The notes: a model not told the origin generated them from the letters alone. Positions 52,032-63,322 are shown, counted from the first letter of the stretch. The stretch is DNA of 64,000 nucleotides from Azorinus chamasolen (GCA_963576725.1 OY755236.1:66513379-66577378), one strand, 5' to 3'. A program made the numbers and translations.

Positions 52032-53453
52032 AGCTCACCTGGCACAAAGTGCCAAGGTGAGCTATTGGGATGATCCTATGTCCGGCGTCCGTCGTCGTGC
52101 GTTGTGCGTTGTGCGTTGTGCGTATGTGCGTTGTGCGTTGTGCGTCGTGCGTACGTGCAGGCGTCAACAATTTACTTAAACATCTTCTTCTCTGGAACTA
52201 CAAAGCCAAGAGCTTTGATATTTGGTATGTAGTATGATGTAATGGTCCTCTACAAAGATTGTTCAAATTATGTCCCCCGGGCCAAAAATGGCCCCGCCCC
52301 AGGGCTTATCACTTTTTCATAGGAAAATCTTTAAAAATCTTCTTCTCTGAAACTGTAAGGCCTAGACCTTTGATATATGGTATGTAGCATCATTTAATGG
52401 TCTGCTACTAAGATTGTTCAAATTATGACCCCTGGGCCAAAAATGGCCCCGCCCCAGGGCTTATCAGTTTTTAGCTCACCTGAGCCAAAGGCTCAAGGTG
52501 AGCTATTGTGACCGCCTGTCGTCCGTCGTCCGTCTGTCCGTCTGTCCGTCTGTCCGTCTGTCCGTCTGTCCGTCTGTCCGTCCGTCTGTCCGTTCACTTT
52601 TATTTCAAATGACTTCTTCTCCTAAACCACTGGGAGGATTTCAACCAAATTTCACAGAAATGTACCTTAGGATGTCCTCTATCAGTTTTGTTAAAATCAT
52701 GACCCCCGGGCAAAAAATGGCCCCGCCCCACTACTTTTACAGGTTTTTTTTTTAAATCTTTAAAAATCTTCTTCTCTGAAACCACAATTTCTAGAGCTTT
52801 GATATTTGGTATATAGCATCATCTAATGGTCCTTTACCAAGTTTGTTAAAATGATGACCCCCGGGCCAAAAATGGCCCTGCCCTGGGGCTTGTAGTTTTT
52901 ACATAGACTTATATAGGGAACCCTTTAAAAATCTTTTTGTCTGAAACCACATAATCTAGAGCTAAGATATTTGGTATGAAGCATCACCTAATATACCACT
53001 ACCAGGTGTGTTCAAATAATGACCCCTGGGCCATAAATGGTCTCACCCTGGGGTTTTATGCTACTTAACATCAGAATCTGTAACACTTAAAAGGTAATTT
53101 CCTCACAGTTATTTCCCTTGTCCCATCAGCATAGCCATAAGGGACAAAGGGAGATAACTGCATTGGAGTGCTAGTATCATTCTATTTATAACTATTTATA
53201 ATAAAATGTTGAAGGTGAATCAGTGTAGCTGTTTTAGAAGGCATAGAAACATCTATCAAATTCCATTAGCAAATAACAGACCTTGATCCTATAGGAGCCA
53301 CCTTATCTGGGTCTACTCTGTTTGCAGATGCATGAAAACAAGTTTACATGAGAGAAATTAAGGGTTAAATAAACAACTCCAGATCTGCAGACCAGCAGCA
53401 GGTCAAAGTTACAGCTACTGGGCAGTAAAATCTCTCCAGGTCAATGCTGACTC

Positions 53454-53657
53454 TTAACTCTTTGCATGCTAGTGGTGAAACTGTGATTACCTATGCAAAC
53501 AGTTTGGATCCAGATGAGAGGCCGCATGCTGCGGCGTCTCATCAGGATCCAAACTGTTTGTCATCTTAACCATATTTTTGCAAAAAAATGAAAGTAAGTT
53601 TATTTTAAGAATTGAAGCAGATGACAATAACTTTTTGTTGCAGACGAAACATTAAAG
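53454..53657. mobile_element. Palindromic TTAA MITE, TTAACTCTTTGCATGC family
   Basis: Left TTAACTCTTTGCATGCTAGT. Centre GATGAGAGGCCGCATGCTGCGGCGTCTCATC with CAAACAGTTTGGATCC words on both sides. The right end is decayed. Confidence 0.72.
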
Positions 53658-54231
53658 GCATTTTGACCCATTAACCCCAGTGTGTAGTGTGAGTGATGTT
53701 AAATGGTGTCTTCCAATGTCTCTCAAATTAGATGTGAGAGATATAGGAAAGTAACAATTCAGGCAATCAAGGAAAATGATCACCATCTAGACTTTTGATC
53801 TGGGTCCAAACCCAACTGATGTAAGTCATGGTAATGTTTAAGAAAACTGTGAAAACATGATTATGAAATGGCCCAACTGATATAAGTCATGGTAATTCTT
53901 AAGAAAACATGATAATGCATTTGCCCCCCCCCCCCCCTTTAACAATGATAGGTGTTAAACTTACTACTGTGGATTAAGTCTGCTGCCCCAAAAAGCATCT
54001 TAAATATTACTTTTTTCATAAAATTTGATGACAACACATTAAAAAGTTCTAAAATGTCTGAATCTTGTATGATATTAATGAAATAACTAAGTAAATATAA
54101 CTTCATTATAACAGTAGAGGTAACTCTTCTCAATTTCAATTGTTAAAAATACTAATGACCCGTTTAATTGAATTATCTTCAGATATTCACACCTAGAGCT
54201 AGAATTATTTCTAAACACCTATTAACCCTTA

Positions 54232-54617
54232 ACCTGTTTGCTTTGACAAAAATTGATCTGGGACCACTCTTGTTTGCTAATGCTTAAAAAAATTGTTATT
54301 GCCATAAATAGAAGTTTTAGCTTTGAAAAAAACTGTAAAATCAAATCTATATCTTGTCAAATGTAAAAAGAGCAGACCCTGATCAGACAGCTTCTATAGC
54401 AGCCGTCTGATCTAGTCTACTCTTATTTTTAATGTGTAAAACACATTATTTCTCTGAAGAGAAGTTTTTGATTTGACAAAAACTGTAGAATCCGATCTAT
54501 ATTGTGTCAAAAGAAACAGAGAAGACCCAGATCAGACAGCTTCCGTAGGAGTCGTCTGATCTGAGTCTACTCTGTTTGCTAATGCATAAAAACAGCTTTA
54601 TATGAGGGAAAGGGTTA
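54232..54617. mobile_element. TTAACCCTTTCC-family MITE with two central palindromes
   Basis: TTAACCCTTAACCTG on the left and GAGGGAAAGGGTTAA on the right. Two successive copies of the CAGATCAGACAGCTTC palindrome lie between, at about 54376-54415 and 54527-54565. This suggests an internal duplication or two merged copies. Confidence 0.62.
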
Positions 54618-56264
54618 AACGATTTTTAAAGATATTCTTATTGGTCATTTCACACAAAAACTGGCATTATGTACTGCCTAGCACTCTATTTGCCTATATA
54701 CCTGGGTCAAGGTATAATTGCATAGCTTTATTGAAGTCATTTGAATTTCTCAAAGACCAGTTTTAGGCATTTTGAGCTAAGGCAAAAATGGCACAAGTTG
54801 TAAACAGTTTAGGTCTTGGTCAACCAGTCACTTGGTATTAGTTCTGAATTCAGTTCAAGTTTATTCAGCAGTTAAAGGGTGAAAGCAGTACACTAAGCTT
54901 ATTTCATCTGCTAGAAATGTTGTCCACTGAAAAATTAACATGTCAATATACATGTATTACTGTAACTCAGGTGAGCGATATAGGGCCAATGGCCCTCTTG
55001 TTCATAGGAAAATCTTTAAAAATCTTCTTCTCCAAAACTGTAAGGCCTAGACCTTTGATATTTGGTATGTAGCATGATCTAATGGTCCTCTACTAAGATT
55101 GTTCAAATTATTAGCCCTGGGCCAAAATTGGCCCCACCCCGGGGCTTATCAGTTTTTCATAGGAAAATCTTTAAAAATCTTCTTCTCTGAAAATGTAAGG
55201 AATAGACCTTTGGTATTTGGTATGTAGCATCATCTAATGGTCCTCTACTAAGATTGTTCAAATTATGACCCCTAGGACAAAAATGGCCCCGCCCCAGGGC
55301 TTATCAGTTTTTCATAGGAAAATCTTGAAGAAATCATCTTCTCTGAAACTGTAAGGCATAGACCTTTGATATTTGGTATGTAGCATGATCTAATGGTCCT
55401 CTACTAAGATTGTTCAAATTATGACCCCTGGGCCAAATATGGCCCCGCCCCGGGGCTTATCAGTTTTTCATAGGAAAATCTTTTAAATATATTCTTCTCT
55501 AAAATTATAAGGTATAGACCTTTGATATTTGGTATGTAGCATTATTTAATCGTCCTCTACTAAGATTAATCAAAGTATGACCCCCGGACCAAAAATGGCC
55601 TCGCCCAAGGGCTTATCAGCTTTTCATAGGAAAATCTTTAAAAATCTTCTCCTCCAGAACTGTAAGGTCTAGGCCCTTGATATTTGGTATGTAGCATCAT
55701 CTAATGGTTTTCTACCAAGATTATTCAAATTATTACCCGTGGGTCAAAAATGGCCCCGCCCCAGGGCTTATCAGTTTTTCATATGAAAAGCTTTAAGAAT
55801 CTTCTTCTCCAAAACTGTAAGGCAGAGACCTTTAATATTTGGTATGTAGCGCTATCTAATAGTTTTCTACCAAGATTGTTCAAATTATGTCCCCTGGGTT
55901 GAAAACTTCCCCGCCCAGGGGCATATCAGTTTTTTATAGGAAAGTTTTTAAAAATCTTCTCTTAAAAATCTTTAAAAGTCTTCTCTGAACTTGTAAGACA
56001 TAGACCTTCGATATTTGGTATGTTGCATTATCTAATAGTCCTCTACCAAGATTTTCAAATTATGAACCCCGGATCAAAATTGACCCAGCCCTGGGGCTTA
56101 ACAGTTTTTCATAGGAAAATCTTTAAGGTCTAGACTCTTTATATTTAGTATGTAGCATCATCTGATGGTTTTCTACCAAGATTTTTCAAATTATGCAATC
56201 TGTCATTGAAATCATTAATCTGTTATGAACAGGTGAGCGATTAAGGGCCATCATGGCCCTCTTG

Positions 56265-56786
56265 TTTATACTCCCGCAAACGATTTTCGAGAGGGGGTAT
56301 ATAGGAGTCTGTGTGTTAGTTTGTCGGTTGGTTTGTCTGTCTGTGGCACAACTTCTGTCTGTCCTTGGCCTGTCTGTCTGTCCGTGACACAACTTTTTGA
56401 TTTGCGATCAAGGCAGCTGAGTGGGGGTATTCCATTGCCTAGTGATAGTTCTAGTTGCTTATGCACATACATGTATTTTCTTTATTCCCAACCTTTTTGT
56501 TTAACAAAACCACATTAAGGTTTAAGCCCTCCAAAACAGTGTATAAGGTATTCTGAAATATTCATGCCGTGTAGTGATTGAGTAGAATTAGACAAGTTTT
56601 GGTCATGTTTTTATGAAACATTCCGTATAAAAATGGCATGCTGAAAAGTCATTTTCAGTGAATAACTTGTAACAATATCATGTTGCATGTGGGACTGCCT
56701 GATATATATATGTAGTTCAAGGTCACCATCAGTAAATATAATCTCTGCTACAGAGCATGTTGTCAAGGAATTTCAAGTTTGTTATA
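56265..56786. other. Downstream sequence with a GAGAGGGGGTATATA repeat start
   Basis: ATACTCCCGCAAACGATTTT...GAGGGGGTATATAGGAGT at 56268-56310 is a weak hairpin like the left end of yet another rolling-circle-type repeat, with a CTGTCTGTCCG stretch after it. No gene is seen in the rest. Confidence 0.45.
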
Positions 56787-57205
56787 ATGCCCCCACAGTG
56801 GTGGCATATAGGGTTGCCCTTGTCTGTAGGTATGCACATCTAGAAGAGTTTGTCCGGGCTCTTTCTTGGGAAGTATTTGTCTAATCCTCACCAAACTTTA
56901 CACACTTGTTTGTAGCCATTATATGTTGGTGAATTTCGATAGCCATGTAATTGCTTCAGTCGTTTAGTAGTTGCAGCCCTTTATTTGCAAAAAATGACTT
57001 TAAATATATTTTGTCCGGACTCTTTCTTGGAAAGTATTTGTCCAATCCTCACCAAATTTTACACACATGTTTGTGGCCATTATATGTTGGTGAACTTCTA
57101 TAGCCATGTAAATCACTTTAGTTGTTGCATACATGATTATGGCCCTTACTTTCTGTGAAAAAAAATCTAGTGGGGGCATCAGTGTCCTATGGACACATTT
57201 GTAGT
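56787..57205 (+). mobile_element. Rolling-circle-type element, ATGCCCCCAC family
   Basis: The left end ATGCCCCCAC-AGT-GGTGGCAT is a hairpin. Two units contain TTGTCCGGGCTCTTTCTTGG and CCTCACCAAACTTTACACAC. At the right GTGGGGGCAT returns, then the hairpin GTGTCC-TAT-GGACAC and ATTTGTAG. The end differs slightly from CTCTTG. Confidence 0.68.
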
Positions 57206-58076
57206 TGTTACTTGCTTTCCACGACACCGAATAAATGGGACAGCTAATCATGTTATAATGGTATTTAAACTTTAAGCTGTGATATTTTATGTAATTGAAT
57301 TCTTCAAAAATTATGTTTGTCAAGATTGGTGAAAAAAAATTGTTAAAAACAATTGTCTGAATCAGTTTGCAAATGTCGGTAAATGTACTATGTGCAATTA
57401 TGTTATTCATAGTAGGCATTAGTATCACGTTATCTTGAAATGTTTTTTTTATTGTCTCCAACAAAAACTGAGGAATATTGTTTTGGTGTTGTCCATCTGT
57501 CACTCTTTTCTGTCTGGAGCCATATCTTGGAACTACATGGTGAAATATGCTTATAACTTTTTAGAAGTGTATATATGGATAAGTAGATGGTGCACATAAA
57601 AAGCAGCTGCAACTTGTAGTACAACTATGACCCTTTGTTACTTTATAACAACCATTTTATATATGAAGTTGTCTGTCTGGAGCCATATTTGTGAACAGCT
57701 TTGTTAGATTTAACTGAACTTTGATGGAAGTGCACTATGAATAAGTTCCAAATGGTGTTACATTCCAACATATCCAGTACTATTACAATCAGCCTCTTGA
57801 TGGCTAGCTATGGCTTTTTGTTAATTTCCAAAAGCTATTTTTAACTTATATTTATTCATAAACTGCTAAGTGGAATTGGGATTAAACATCACAGAAATTA
57901 TTCCAGTCCCTGATCCTCAGAAAGTCCTCTATTAACGTTAAATGGATGGAAATACATTTTCTCTCCTTTGTAAACAGAGTCTGATCAGGGTGTGCTCTGT
58001 TTGCTTCTGGGATTTTACATATCTGAATCTTCAGTTTCTGCCAAAGCAAAACAATCCTGTGTTCATATACCATTAT
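57206..58076. other. Downstream sequence, remnants of TGTCTGGAGCCATAT repeats
   Basis: TGTCTGGAGCCATATCTTGG recurs at about 57511 and 57671, and TTGTCTCCAACAAAAACTGA at 57453 could be a left end. I recognise no gene here. The long minus-strand open frame around 57000-57503 shows no motif. Confidence 0.4.
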
Positions 58077-58294
58077 TAACCAATTTCCTGATATTGACGA
58101 TTCTGTAAAAGTTACTTTGTGAAACCATTGTGATAAATAGAGCATTTGCTCCTATAGGAGCAAATGCTCTATTTATCACAATGGTTTCAAACTACAAAAT
58201 ACTAAAATTTTCCTTTTTTCTAGTTAATGCTCCTTTTCGGTAGATTTATTCAGAGAGGTTGTGTCTAAAAATAGCGTATGAGGTAATGGGTTAA
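58077..58294. mobile_element. Palindromic TTAA MITE with a perfect 68-bp palindrome
   Basis: TTAACCAATTTCCTG on the left and GGTAATGGGTTAA on the right. From about 58122 to 58189 the sequence is a perfect palindrome with 34-base arms and no loop, centred on GCTCCTATAGGAGC. It is the best-preserved member of the family in this window. Confidence 0.8.
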
Positions 58295-58808
58295 ACCTCA
58301 AATGATAAATATTCCTGATGTCATTATTTCTTACATGAATATTCATGAGGTAAAGGCTTAATCTGCTGCTGGAGTAAAGGGTTGATTGGACATAACTCTA
58401 TCATCACCCAGTGTGAAATTAGCTCTCTTTTTATTTTTTGTCCATACTGTTACTTTAGAACTGGTAAGCAGGGACTGATGGAACTTAGTGTTCTTATAAT
58501 AGAGCATGACTTGTTTTTCTAGAGACTATTTGCTGGAATATATTCTAATGATGGAATTTTTTTATGGCATATTAGAATGATTGGCTTCTAGGAAAATCCC
58601 TCAGTTTTACTGATATTACTGACTTAAGTGTTGTATAAGTGAAGTTAAACGTTATCTAAACACTTTTTCATTTCAACGATATTCGGTGGCAGTAAAAAAT
58701 GAATTGTATAGTTTGATAAACAAATATCTGTTAATAGAAAAATTAGTGAACTTAAGCTTTTTTTTTTAACTTTTTCTACATAGCAATACAAGATATCAAC
58801 TATTTGCG

Positions 58809-58950
58809 CTTATTGTCACTGTGTAAAGTGCAGCAATACAGCTATTAGGTCTTATTGTGTAAAGTGCAACATTACAGCTATTAGGTCTTATTGTAGAAAG
58901 TGCAACATTACAGATATTTGGTCTTATTGTGTAAAGTGCAACATTACTAG
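58809..58950 (+). repeat. ~37-bp minisatellite, about four copies
   Basis: GTGTAAAGTGCAACATTACA followed by GCTATTAGGTCTTATT, repeated with few changes. Non-coding. Confidence 0.85.
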
Positions 58951-59436
58951 CATTTGCAATCAGCTCTGACCCTAAGTTGGAGCAAGAAAAGAATAAAACA
59001 TTACAGTTGGTCTGAGGTGGAGAATGTGCTAATTTGTCAACATGATAAGTAGTTAATTGAGATTTGAAGTAGGTATGGTTTCATGATTACCATTAGTTGG
59101 ACAATTGTTTTTATAGTTAATTGAAAACACATTTTGAAAACAATCACCTAAGCAGAATATGATACTGTATTCTCTGTAATTAACATCCTCACTCTAATAA
59201 ACTCCCCATTTTCTCTTATAGGGAACTGACAATAGATAAAGCAACTAAAATCATATATAATAGCAATTAAATAAAGAAATATAGGCTTTTGAAAATACAG
59301 ATGGTAGCTTAATGCAGACTGAAAGCAATACAGAAAGCTTCCCTAAGATATTTACAGATTTATATTACAGAAAGCTCCCCTAATATACACTCTTGATGTA
59401 GAGTCTTGATATTTGTAATATCTAATAGTTGCAATA

Positions 59437-59526
59437 AGAAGCTTGCTTAAAGTAGAATGAAAGCAATACACAAAGCTCCCCCAAGAGCTTTCTGTATTGC
59501 TTTCATTCTACTTTAAGTAAGCTTCT
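59437..59526. repeat. Long hairpin, 42-bp arms
   Basis: The arms AGAAGCTTGCTTAAAGTAGA... and ...TCTACTTTAAGTAAGCTTCT pair over about 42 bases with two mismatches and a loop of about 6. A diverged relative lies just upstream at 59290-59390. Confidence 0.85.
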
Positions 59527-59530
59527 TTAT

Positions 59531-61578
59531 ACAAATTGCAAGAAACCTGTAACAACTCAGAAGTGTTTATTAGAGATAATACGGTAGAAGGCTGAACTAT
59601 TGTTGAATGTATTGTATTAATCATTATTATTGATAGACATGTATGTTATATTTTCTGTGGTAATTTTACATGGTGCCATGTAGGTAAATTCTAGTTTTAC
59701 TCGTGGGATATTTAGGTAGACTCGTACAAGTTTCAAAGTTCATTTTCTTCTATTCACCCCCTCCTTTCTAAAATTACATTGCAAGTCAGTAAATTGTTTC
59801 TGATCAATGCCTCAATGACATTTTAATGTAGAGTCTTGATATTTGTAATATTTTGTAGAGGGGATTGGTCATGCTGTGTAGGTGACACCATTTTTAAGCT
59901 CAGTATGTGAAAGGTCAAAGTCAGAATCAAGATCATAGCGACCAAATGGTTTCCCACCAATAACTCATTGAACTTTTCACCTAGAGTCGTCACAGTGGGT
60001 GGGGTTGGTCATGATGAGTAGATAATATCTAATCATAAATTTTATAGGTCAATAGGTGGACATTCAAAGTCAGACTTCAAGATGGAAGGCCAAATTTCTA
60101 AAACTTTAACTTTAATAGTCATTTAAACTAATCGGGATGTGGAAGTCATTTGAACTATTCGGGATGTGGAAGTCATTTAAACTATTTGGGATGTGGATAT
60201 CATACCTGGCATGCATACTAACTCATCAAGCTGCCAGCTTTGAGAGGAGTCATCTGAAGCTCATGGTCAAATTTTAAGGTCAACGTCTTTAACTTTAACC
60301 TTGACCATAACTTTTGAAGAGCTAGAGATACTTCATACTTGGCATGTTAGAGATACTTCATACTTGGCATGTATACTTATCTTATGAAGCTGTAACTTAT
60401 GAGGGTATACATGTCAAGGTCAAACTTCAAGGTTGATAGTTAAATTTCTGAAATTTTTCCATTACATGTAAACTATTAGAAATATGTCTTCATATGTAGT
60501 ATGCTTACTCATCTCATAAAGTAGCAGCTTTTGAATCATGCCATGTAAATTTCAAGGTCACTTAAAGGTTGAAGGTCAAATTGATAGACTTCACATGGGT
60601 CGTGATTATTTAATACTGAGATATAGTGACTTTATATTTGGCATGCTTGCTTATCTCATGAACATGCCACCTTGAAGTGTGCTTTATCAATGTCGGGGTC
60701 ACACCTCAAGGTCAACGATCATAATTATGAACTGTCTGCCATTTGTCCAAACATCAGTTGTTCTTTTTAAAATGTCAGAATTTCAAATAGTTTGGATACT
60801 ACTTAAATGCCAAGTTATTTGGCATCTCATCTGGATCAAACATTTATGCATATATTATCACGAATTTGCTGCTAGTGTGAAAAGAATAATGTGTTACTAC
60901 TCTTCAAGAGTTTACTTAACTTGTTGAAACGCTTGTATGCCTTGTTATATATAATACTGATAGTTTTATATTAAAGTGGTGTTCTTTTGAAATTTAGGTG
61001 GAATTATAGAAACCCATTACATGATGTGTGTAAATATATTATTGGTGTTTTTGTTTAGTATATTAACCTGTTTTTGCTGGGAAAATGCTTAGGCTCTCAT
61101 CAGGTGAAAGTCTTATAACCATTTTTACCAGGGCTACAGAAATTTTCTTCGTTATATAACATTTTTACCAGAGATACTGGACTTTGAAAATTTCTTCACT
61201 TTATAACATATAGTGAAATAAAATTGTGTGTCCAACTCCTCATACACCAATGGGATGATTTACTTCAGAGATGAATACAGTTGATATGAAGATGTACTTA
61301 AAGGGAAGTGTTGCTTTGACTATTTTTACTAGAGTTATGGGACTTTGAAATTTTCTTCATATAGTGAAAAGCACATGATTAAGAGACATCCTATTGACAC
61401 AATTCAGTTTCTTATATTAGTTTCATTTTTGAGACATTATTGACAGAGTTTCAAACAGTTGCAGTCCTGAATAGTGGTGGATTTACTTGAAATTTCATCA
61501 GGATCCAAGCTATTTGGTCAAATTTTGGTCAAGTCGAACATAGCAGTATAATTGTTTACCCTTTCCTCCATATAATTG
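59531..61578. other. Diverged 'GGTCAAGGTCA' repeat region, no gene
   Basis: Loosely repeated phrases (CTTGGCATGCTTACTCATCT, AAGGTCAAACTTCAAGGT) recur between 59890 and 60720, like a very old tandem core. At 60140-60195 GGGATGTGGAAGTCATTT occurs three times. At about 60785-60870 there is a decayed TTAACTCTTTGCATGC-type centre. Confidence 0.45.
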
Positions 61579-61798
61579 TTAACCCTTTCCTCCGTATACA
61601 TGTAAATGCTTTTTACACACATTTACACACACAGTAGACCCAGATCAGATGGTTCTTGTAGGATCCTTGTGATCATGGTCTGTGCAGTTTATAAAATATT
61701 ATTCTAAAGTTTTTAGTAATGCCAAAACTTCCTGTGTACATTTGCCATTTTAAAAATTCGGCTAAATAAAAATTCATGTTCAACAGGGAAAGGGTTAA
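61579..61798. mobile_element. TTAACCCTTTCC-family MITE
   Basis: TTAACCCTTTCCTCC on the left and GGGAAAGGGTTAA on the right. Central arms CAGATCAGATGG and GATCCTTGTGATCATGG are partly decayed. Confidence 0.72.
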
Positions 61799-62234
61799 TT
61801 GACTGTGATATAGTAACTTTTGCTGCAATGTCTTGAATGATTCTCCAGCAGGAGTGAAGTTTCTGGAGCCATACCCCATATCTTATCTTGATGTAAATGA
61901 GATGTGAGTCTGACAACTTTTCTCCTGTCTCGGCGCCATATAACCTGTATAGAATTTCCTTAAATGCAGTAAAATCCAACTCACTAATTTCTGAAGGGTG
62001 GTGAGTCAATATTTTCATTTAAGAATGTTGGATGTATTTAAAGGCATTCCATTTTCTACTCACCTAGCACAAAATGCTAATTGAGCTTTTTGGATCGTCC
62101 TGTGTCCTTTAACGCACGTTGTTAAGTACTTTACACAACATCGCTTAACCCTTTCCTCCACAAATATTCATGAAAAAATGATGACGTCATGAATAGTAAT
62201 CACATTGATTGTTATAATGGCAAATGGACACTTT
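61799..62234. other. Downstream sequence with two repeat starts
   Basis: CTCACCTAGCACAAAATGCTAATTGAGCT at about 62059 is a decayed left hairpin of the AGCTCACCTGGCAC type. TTAACCCTTTCCTCC at 62146 is a MITE left end. No gene. Confidence 0.45.
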
Positions 62235-62460
62235 TTTGTGTCGCCTGCCGAGAGGCAGTGTGTCATTTAGTGATCACTTGTCTGTCCATCACACTTTCTT
62301 TTTTTTGGCCGTCATTTCTAAAATAATTATATAGCTTTCATTTTTCACGTGTCTTCCTCTCATTTAGGACCACTCTACATGCAATACTTTTTGAGTTATT
62401 CCCCTTTATTCTAATTTTCGCACTCCAGCAGATTAACATGTGTTCCTTCGAACACTCTTG
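62235..62460 (+). mobile_element. Small rolling-circle-type element ending GTGTTCCTTCGAACACTCTTG
   Basis: The left end TGTGTCGCCTGCC-GA-GAGGCAGTGTG is a weak hairpin. The right end is the hairpin GTGTTC-CTTC-GAACAC with TCTTG followed by TTT. Its sequence is unrelated to the other families but has the same right-end plan. Confidence 0.6.
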
Positions 62461-62723
62461 TTTAACATGATAGAAACTTGTAGAACATATCTATATTATA
62501 GTATCATAAGCAAATAGAACAAACCCTGATCAGATGGCCCCTACAGGAGCCATCTGATCTGGGTCTAATCTGTTTGCAAGGGCATAGACAGGCGTATATA
62601 TGGAGTAACGGGTTAAATTGTGGGATGGAAATTCATCAAACTACACACAAATTATGTCTTGGTGGTTCAATATCAAAGTTATATGTTCTAATGAGCAATT
62701 TCTTTGAAGGACATCAACGAAAT
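62461..62723. mobile_element. TTAACCCTTTCC-family MITE, right part only
   Basis: Central palindrome GATGGCCCCTACAGGAGCCATC and right end AACGGGTTAA at 62616. The left end is not recognisable. Confidence 0.55.
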
Positions 62724-62992
62724 TTAACCATTTCCTTCATACAAACACATTGTCACAACTTTGTAGGAACCATTTGATCAGGGTCTTCTCTGTTTACTTA
62801 TGGAATTATAATAGACCTGACTCTACAGTTTCTACCAATACCAAATAGTGCAATGTACATATGCCAATATAAAAAAATCAACAAATAAATATTTATTATG
62901 TCATCATTTCTTACATGAATATTTAAAAAATCAACAAATAGATATTCGTTGTCATCATTTCTTACATGAATATTCAACAGGGAAACAGTTAA
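62724..62992. mobile_element. TTAACCCTTTCC-family MITE, diverged
   Basis: TTAACCATTTCCTTC on the left and CAGGGAAACAGTTAA on the right. One arm of the central palindrome is lost. ATTTCTTACATGAATATT is duplicated near the right end. Confidence 0.62.
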
Positions 62993-63092
62993 TACAACAT
63001 GACCAAACTTTAGTTATCTTTGGATAGTCCCATATTACAGTTGTAAATGAGTCTGGTCCCCTGCATACTATGTCACAGAAGCTGAAATGGAT

Positions 63093-63322
63093 TTAACCCA
63101 TTCTCTCTTACTGCCACCTTTTGGTGCCTCTCTAAAAGTCATTTTTTGAAAACCATTGTGGTAAATAGAGCATTTGCTCCATAGGAGCAAATGCTATATT
63201 TATCACAATGGTTTCAAAACAACACAATTCTAAAATACTCCTTTTCTATAGTTGATGATCCTTTTCGGCAGATTTATTCAAAGAGGTTGGGTCTAAAACT
63301 AGCATAGGAGGGAATGAGTTAA
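63093..63322. mobile_element. Palindromic TTAA MITE, TTAACCCATTCC family
   Basis: TTAACCCATTCTCTC on the left and GGGAATGAGTTAA on the right. Central palindrome GAGCATTTGCTCCATAGGAGCAAATGC. Confidence 0.75.

Larger units (their letters stand above)
52473..55000 (+). mobile_element. Rolling-circle-type element, AGCTCACCTGAGCC copy, nested in the one above
   Basis: The left hairpin AGCTCACCTGAGCC-AAA-GGCTCAAGGTGAGCT is at 52473, with a run of CCGTCTGTCCGTCTGTCCG. The right end is CAGGTGAGCGATATAGGGCC-AAT-GGCCCTCTTG at 55000. The flanks TTATCAGTTTTT and TTCATAGGAAAATC are the two halves of a phrase that is intact several times in the host array. Two TTAA MITEs lie inside. Confidence 0.82.
52032..56264 (+). 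mobile_element. Rolling-circle-type element, AGCTCACCTGGCAC family, with a nested sibling
   Basis: The left hairpin AGCTCACCTGGCAC-AAA-GTGCCAAGGTGAGCT is followed by TGCGTTGTGCGTTGTGCG. Units of ~155 bp contain TTTGATATTTGGTATGTAGC, GGTCCTCTACTAAGATTGTT and GGGCTTATCAGTTTTTCATA. The right end is CAGGTGAGCGATTAAGGGCC-ATCAT-GGCCCTCTTG at 56264. The array is split at 52472 and resumes at 55001. Confidence 0.8.

Noticed and set aside
57000..57503. Minus-strand open frame of 167 codons
   Set aside because: It partly overlies a rolling-circle-type element, and I see no motif, signal or splice context.
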